Assembly (NCBI RefSeq): GCF_001311985.1
Contig: NZ_BBCJ01000032.1
Coordinates: 1-53,843, forward strand
Length of the DNA: 53,843 nt
From: Geotalea toluenoxydans JCM 15764
GTDB taxonomy: Bacteria; Desulfobacterota; Desulfuromonadia; Geobacterales; Geobacteraceae
Reading direction: 5' to 3'
The translations under genes and the position numbers were made by a program. The notes under the pieces are model-generated. The model saw only the letters and a program-made list of their open reading frames with translations, had not been told where the DNA came from and did no database searches. This document shows positions 49,101 to 53,843 of this stretch, in pieces (position 1 is the stretch's first letter; each line of letters opens with the position of its first letter).

Positions 49101-50745
49101 GTTATATTAGAAGAGGTCAGTGCACCGGCAGTCGTACTATTTACAGCTGCTGCACGCGTAACGACCAACGAATAGGTTTTTGTCGTTGTGCCGTCCTGGG
49201 CGGTTACCACCGTCGTTATGGTATTCGAGCCGACGGCTAGAGCAATAGAACCGGATGCAGTGCCACTGGCTACCGTGGTGCCATTAACTTTAACAGTGGC
49301 GGTCGGATCTTCAACAGTGGGTGTCACAGTGGTTGAAGTAACGGGGTTTGATACCGATGCAGTATAGGATATGGTTCCACTGGCAAAAGTCGGATTCAAA
49401 GCAGCAGCAGACAGAGAAAGGTTGCTCAGATTAGCGTTGGTCGATGCGGCAGCTGCACGATTGACTATGACTGTGTAAGTCTTGGTCGTGGTGCCGTCTT
49501 GGGCGGTGACCTGCACAGTTATAGTATTATCACCAACAGCAAGAGCGATGGGGCCTGATGCTGTGCCGCTGTTGACAGCTATACCATTAACCGTCGTGCT
49601 AGCAGTTGTATCTGCTTCGGTCGGAGTAACAGTTATCGAAGTAACGGAGTTGGCAACCGAGGCAGTATAGCTGGTCGTGCCACTGGCAAAGACAGGTGTT
49701 AATGTTCCACTGGATAATACCAAATTGCTCAAATTTGCGTTGGACGATAAAGGAGCAACTGTTGTGTAACTTCGACTTGAAGTCGTTGCCATTGTATTTC
49801 CGGCAACATCACTGACACCACCAATCGTATAATTGTAGGTGGTTCCGTTGGCTTGTCCTGAGATGGGATAAGTAGCGGTATTGGTCGGAGCAGTACAGGT
49901 TGGGGTACCGATGGTGGCCCCGGCCATGGTGATATCGGCTGAACCAACGGTGGCGCAGTTAATATTTTCATTCCAGGTCACAACCAGACTGGTGTTAGGT
50001 GTTACACCTGTGGCGCCGTTTGCCGGTGTGGTCGAGGAAACGGTCGGGGGGGTGCTATCGGCAGCAGTCTCATCGACGATAACAACCCCTCCCGCGCCAC
50101 CGGAAACAGCAGCTGTACTACCATAATATACGCGTGCGTCTGTACTTGAACCAGACACATAGATAACGCGAATCCCTAGTTTGGCACCTGCAGGAACCGT
50201 TGCTGATTGGCCTGACAGACTCACCGTATAATCAGCGCTGGCCCCAGAAGTTAATGTTTGGGTGGCTACTGACCCCGTAAAATTTGTTTTGGTGCCGTTT
50301 GCTGCAACATAAAAAAGCTGAAATCCAACCGTATATCCACCGGAGCCGTCCCTTAACCTTCCAAAATATGACGTCCCTGTTACCGTTGTTGCCGATGCAT
50401 ATGCGGTGTTGTAGATTGACTCCAACATGGTGGCGCCAGCCGTATAGGTACCAGTTGTTCTATTTGAAGTAGTAACAGCCGTTGTCGCATTCAAAATATT
50501 AATATCAGGAGTCGGAGTAGCGGATGTTGGATTCGTTGTGCTCACCGTATTTGTTACGACTCCTGTAGCAATTGTTGTCCCGGAACTATCATCTATGTAG
50601 AATGTTTTAGCAGCAGCAGTTGCGGTATTCGGCCTATACCACCCTTCATACATGAACACCGACAGAGTCAAGGTAAACACCAGCGTCAGCGCCACCTTTG
50701 CCCATAAGTTCAACCTCTGATTTTCTTAGCGATAACCTTACCCAT
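46138..50745 (-). CDS. Giant multiheme c-type cytochrome with N-terminal Ig/cadherin-like domains (several frameshifts)
   Basis: About 1535 residues after joining frames. A signal peptide (WAKVALTLVFTLTLSVFMYEG) leads to beta-sandwich modules. These are an Ig-like domain (PPTVSSTTPANGATGVTPNTSLVVTW, near 230-330), two cadherin-like beta-sandwich copies (NANLSNLVLSSGTLTPVFASGTTSY... and NANLSNLSLSAAALNPTFASGTISY...), and a fibronectin-like unit. Then follow about 16 CXXCH sites and several CX3CH, CX4CH and CX5CH variants (for example CSNASCH), the pairing seen in Geobacter C4xCH/C2xCH cytochromes. Shifts lie near 48750 (CCCT read as CCT), 46857, 46532 and 46358. An ATG at 50745 behind AAGGGG fits as start if one T is restored near 50716; otherwise TTG at 50713. 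Expected to be an outer-surface electron carrier. Confidence 0.88.
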
Positions 50746-50801
50746 AATCTCTACCCCTTAGTCCAGTAGTAATCAAAATGTATTAAAAGAAGCCTTTTTC
50801 A

Positions 50802-50981
50802 TCAGCGCTTGCCTTTAAATAATAAAATTCTAGGAGCTAATGAATGCAAAAACAGTACCCATAATACGGACAGCAACCCTCCCATTAAAGCAAAAGCACC
50901 AAGCAAGGTCTGAAAACGGCTGGTATAAAACAGCAAATTTTCCTGGCTAGCCCAGGTTTTACGTGGACATTTTTTTAACAT
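50802..50981 (-). CDS. Possible small membrane protein
   Basis: A 59-residue frame, MLKKCPRKTWASQENLLFY..., with one good membrane helix (TLLGAFALMGGLLSVLWVLFLHSLAP) flanked by basic residues, ending LLFKGKR. It lies about 57 bases upstream of the cytochrome start on the same strand and overlaps the end of another short frame by seven bases (ATGTTAA). The ribosome site (CAGGGT) is weak. No family was recognised. It could be a short accessory of the cytochrome unit. Confidence 0.4.
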   Translation of the reverse strand: MLKKCPRKTWASQENLLFYTSRFQTLLGAFALMGGLLSVLWVLFLHSLAPRILLFKGKR

Positions 50982-51175
50982 GAATATGCGACCCTGAGTA
51001 AATTCAGCAAGTTACCCCAACGCCGTATCCACCCCCTCTCTTTCAATTTTGCCGGCAGAGCAAGATCCATTACGTTGTAAAACGGACGCCGACAGTCATT
51101 TGACCATTGATGCAATAGCCAGGAACCAAAGTCGAAATCGCCCGGAACCTTATATACATTATTAGCAATTGTCAA
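50975..51175 (-). CDS. Doubtful short hypothetical protein
   Basis: A 66-residue frame, rich in Trp and Arg (FGSWLLHQWSNDCRRPFYNV, GWIRRWGNLLNLLRV), without a recognised family. It ends overlapping the start of the next small frame, as in an operon, and is the only other candidate in the 50746-51301 interval. The composition is compatible with a real protein, but there is no clear ribosome site. Confidence 0.25.
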   Translation of the reverse strand: MTIANNVYKVPGDFDFGSWLLHQWSNDCRRPFYNVMDLALPAKLKERGWIRRWGNLLNLLRVAYSC

Positions 51176-51301
51176 GACACATGCCTTACTGATCTTTTGC
51201 GCCGCAGTTCAAAAAGCATAACCCCCGAGCCCAAAATTGTTGTTTAGCGTTGTTTAGTCTGTTAGATTACCTCCATATTCATTTTGATTGGAGACCACCA
51301 T

Positions 51302-52224
51302 ATGGTCCACGGAATCTTCAGCAGGCATTATTTATTTATGCTATTCATCCTGCTAATACTTGCGATGTCTTCGATGGCAGGCTGCCGGGAGCGAAGCAAG
51401 AGGCCGATGATGCGTATCGGTTATATGAATTGCAATAACGAGCAGGAGACAATGGCACGTTTTCAGCCGCTTACCAGTTATCTCTCGGAAAAGCTCAATG
51501 TTGATTTCGTGGCCGTTCCGGTCGATACACACGACTTTGAAAAGCGGTTTCGCGATGGCGAATTTGCCTTCACCCATACGAACTCCCTACTTTATATTAT
51601 TCTCCGTGAGAACTACCAACTGCAAATTATTGCCTCCGACAAGCGCGGCAATTTCGGCTCCCGTACCGGTGGCGCCATTATCGCCCGCAAAGGGAGCGGC
51701 ATAAACAAGCTGTCCGACATCCGCGGCAAAAGGATGGTCTTTGGGCCGATGCTGGCACCAACCGGCTACCTTGCCGAGTACGACCTGATGCTGCGGTCAG
51801 GCATCGACCGGAGGAAGATCTCGCCTTTTACGCCATCCCTTCAGGTTCGTACAAGCATGAAAAACTGGTTTACGGGGTGCTTTTCGGGCAGTATGACGTT
51901 GGTGCTGCCCCTCTGCTGGATCTTGAGGTTATGGCACGGGAAGGAAAAATATCACCCGATGATTTTGTCATTCTTGGCCAGACTCCCCTCATCCCGTACT
52001 GCACTTTCGGAGCAGCAACCAAGACCGATCCTGAGCTTGTCGCAAAGTTCCGCCAGGCGCTACTCGAACTGAAACCGACCGATACCGTGGAAATCAACGG
52101 CGAGCAGGTCAAGGTGCTGAAGGCTGCCTGGGCCGATGGATATGAGCAGCTGCTTGACAAGGACTATGACACGATTCGCGACATGGCCCGCCGTGTGAAT
52201 ATGCCCCCCTATCAAAAATACTGA
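51302..52224 (+). CDS. PhnD-like phosphate/phosphonate-type ABC binding lipoprotein (one frameshift)
   Basis: About 307 residues. A lipobox (SMAGCRERS) ends the signal peptide. The body matches the PhnD/PBP2 family: MRIGYMNCNNEQETMARFQPLTSYLSEKLNVDFVAVP, FAFTHTNSLLYIIL, ARKGSGINKLSDIRGKRMVFGPMLAPTGYLAEYDLML. One C is missing near 51809 (GACCCGGAG for GACCGGAG); repair gives DPEEDLAFYAIPSGSYKHEKLVYGVLFGQYDVGAAPLLDLE and a full C-terminus. The relaxed ligand class (phosphonate, phosphite, other oxyanions) leaves the substrate open; the YedE neighbour hints at a selenium compound. GGAG precedes the ATG. Confidence 0.83.
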
Positions 52225-52231
52225 GGCTCGT

Positions 52232-52774
52232 GTGTTTAAAGACCGATTCGATAAGTTGCTCTGGCTGTTACTGTTCATGGTATTTGCGGCCCTGGCCATG
52301 CTGATTGGCAGACATACCTCATCCGGTAAAACAAACGCCCCAGCCGTCGCCACCTCGAAAGCAATGGAAAGGGAGATGGCTTTCCAGGCACGAGTCACCC
52401 TGCTGCAAAAACTATATGCTCCCGTGGAGGAACTGCGCCTGCGTGGTGACATGCAGGGAGCCCTCCTGCGACTGGATGAGCTCAATCGTTCCTACCCGGG
52501 TGAAGCCCACGGTTATATATTGAAAGGGCAGATCCTCCATCAGGCAGGAGCAATAGAAGAAGCCGTTTCCAGTTATGTCCGGGGCATAAAATTAAGCGGC
52601 GACTACATTGACCGTAAAAATCCCCTGTCAAGACGCGATGATGTAAAACGTCTTGTCGATGAAGGACAGCAGATAACCAGGAGAGCCAGGGCTAACCCGG
52701 ACAACATTTCCCTGGCCGCTGCAGTTAAAAATATCAATTACCTTAGAAGCCGCCTTGCAGGGGGATGTGAGTAA
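52232..52774 (+). CDS. Membrane-anchored TPR-like protein
   Basis: 180 residues. An N-terminal helix (LLWLLLFMVFAALAMLIG) anchors the protein; the rest is helical with a TPR-like pair (MQGALLRLDELNRSYPGEAHGYILKGQILHQAGAIEEAVSSYVRGIKLS). The start is GTG, seven bases after the PhnD-like stop, and the stop is two bases before the YedE gene, so the three genes form one operon. No catalytic motif. It probably scaffolds or couples the binding lipoprotein and transporter. Confidence 0.75.
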   Translation: MFKDRFDKLLWLLLFMVFAALAMLIGRHTSSGKTNAPAVATSKAMEREMAFQARVTLLQKLYAPVEELRLRGDMQGALLRLDELNRSYPGEAHGYILKGQILHQAGAIEEAVSSYVRGIKLSGDYIDRKNPLSRRDDVKRLVDEGQQITRRARANPDNISLAAAVKNINYLRSRLAGGCE

Positions 52775-52776
52775 GA

Positions 52777-53839
52777 ATGAATCTGAAAGACCGGCATTTC
52801 TGGATCATTGTTGTTACCGGTGCTTTAATGGGGACTTTCGGAGTGCTGCTCTCCGTCTGGGGTAATCCCGAAAACTCCGGCATCTGTGTTTCATGCTTTA
52901 TGGAGAATAGTGTGGGAGCATTGGGTTTTCACGATAACTCACGCATGCAGTACCTGCGTCCTGAACTGGTCGGTTTTGTCCTTGGCGCCATGGTGAGCGC
53001 CGCCGCTTTCAGGGAGTTTCGTGCCCATGGGGCAACAATCCGCTGCCCCGGTTGTTTGCCGGGATATTCCTGATAATCGGTTGCGCCGTCTTTATAGGCT
53101 GCCCTATCAAGCTGTTTCTCCGTTTGACAGCCGGGGATTTCACCGCTTTGGCGGGAGTTGCCGGCCTGGTTGCAGGTGTCTGGATCGGTCTCAAGGGATT
53201 GGCCAATGGTGTAGAATTGGGGAGTTCCGGAAAGCAAACCGGCAGCAGCGGTCTGCTTATCCCTGCTTTTTTTTGCATCTTGCTGCTGTTCATGATATTC
53301 CCGCCGGCATTCATCCTTTCTTCAGGCACAGGAAGCGCAGCACAATATGCACCAATGGCCGTTTCCCTTGGCGTCGGTCTGTTGCTAGGAGCCTTTGCCC
53401 AGCGAAGCAGATTCTGCATCACCGGTAGCGTCCGCGACGCTATTCTAATGGGTTTCAGGTCCCATATGCCATGGGGATTCCTGACCTTCGTTGCTGCAGG
53501 AACTATCACCAGCATCAGCTCCGGCAGATTTCATCCCGGTATGTTCGGACAACCGGGAGCCCACCTGGACCATCTATGGAGTTTTCTCGGAATGCTCCTG
53601 GCAGGCTGGATATCGATGCTGATCGGCGGCTGCCCGTTCCGACAGCTGATAAAATCAGGTGAAGGGGACGCAGATGCGGGTCTGGTGGTCGTTGGAATGC
53701 TTATCGGCGGTGCGTCGTACAATCATGGACACTGGCAGGAACCGCCGCCGGTGTTCCTTTTTACGGCAAAGTGGCAGTTCTCGCCGGCTTCATATTTATT
53801 CTGCTGACATCATTGCTGAATCGCCAGCGTCAATCCTAG
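52777..53839 (+). CDS. yedE: YedE-family putative selenium transporter (two frameshifts)
   Basis: About 354 residues, polytopic, with sulphur-transporter (YeeE/YedE) repeats: FGVLLSVWGNPENSGICVSCFMENSVGALGFH, LFLRLTAGD after IGCPIK, QRSRFCITGSVRDAILM and GGCPFRQLIKSGEGDADAGLVVVGMLIGGA. The paired Cys motifs (CVSCF, IGCPIK, RFCITG, GGCPFR) are those of the group linked to selenium metabolism. Bases are missing near 53030 (G-run) and 53712 (GCGCTCGTA for GCGTCGTA); repair gives GGNNPLPRLFAGIF and a last helix ending at 53839. An AGGAG right after the stop suggests a following gene just outside the window, expected to be yedF by analogy. Confidence 0.85.
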
Positions 53840-53843
53840 GAGT

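Noticed and set aside
50714..50980. GEMM (cyclic dinucleotide) riboswitch before the cytochrome
   Set aside because: Known in Geobacter cytochrome leaders, so I looked for it, but the conserved core and tetraloop receptor could not be found here.

Overview
The window reads as chromosome of a Geobacterales-type deltaproteobacterium (Geobacter/Geotalea-like). The evidence is a surE-pcm-rpoS-apt block, a very large multiheme c-type cytochrome with the CX4CH...CXXCH domain typical of Geobacter, ResB/CcsA cytochrome c maturation genes, a well-formed sigma-54 promoter, two B12-binding radical SAM enzymes with a CbiQO cobalt importer, and a YedE-type selenium transporter. The genus is an inference from gene content; no rRNA is present.

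Layout. 0-7.7 kb: housekeeping genes (LysR regulator, BAX-inhibitor-like protein, YaeQ, DTW tRNA-modifying enzyme, RhlE helicase, cold-shock protein, quinol-monooxygenase-like protein, tRNA nucleotidyltransferase/poly(A) polymerase, polysaccharide deacetylase lipoprotein). 7.9-17.0 kb: an accessory island with two toxin-antitoxin pairs, a toxin relic, an apparent three-gene immune-type operon and a winged-helix nucleotidyltransferase. The operon is ThsB-like TIR protein, then a 1523-residue TIR-P-loop NTPase, then a DUF4071 'MAP3K TRAFs-binding' protein. It is the best candidate for an undescribed system. 17.2-27.3 kb: mixed metabolism (DUF1540, nitroreductase, RF-1-like factor, HD protein, BioD/DRTGG protein, P-type Ca2+ ATPase, endonuclease Q-like PHP protein, DsbC-like protein, tRNA-Arg(CCT), EamA exporter, TRAP binding protein). 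27.6-30.8 kb: apt, rpoS, pcm, surE. 30.9-33.3 kb: CbiQ-CbiO translationally coupled to a secreted protein. 33.3-38.9 kb: two B12/radical SAM genes, a 19-residue leader-like peptide gene, a small membrane protein and a LuxE-like acyl-protein synthetase behind a sigma-54 promoter. 38.9-50.7 kb: cytochrome c assembly, a GT-C/TPR membrane protein, surface-type proteins and the giant cytochrome. 51.3-53.8 kb: PhnD-like lipoprotein, TPR protein and YedE.

A technical feature dominates the reading. More than thirty single-base shifts interrupt otherwise well-conserved genes. Almost all are explained by loss of one G or C from a short run, especially CCCT read as CCT and GGC(C) read as GC(C) or GG(C). 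The lesions fall in housekeeping genes such as apt, surE and csp, and repairing them restores normal family lengths, so they look like systematic sequence error and not gene decay. Such genes are annotated here as one CDS each, with the shift position given and the end corrected where it can be deduced.
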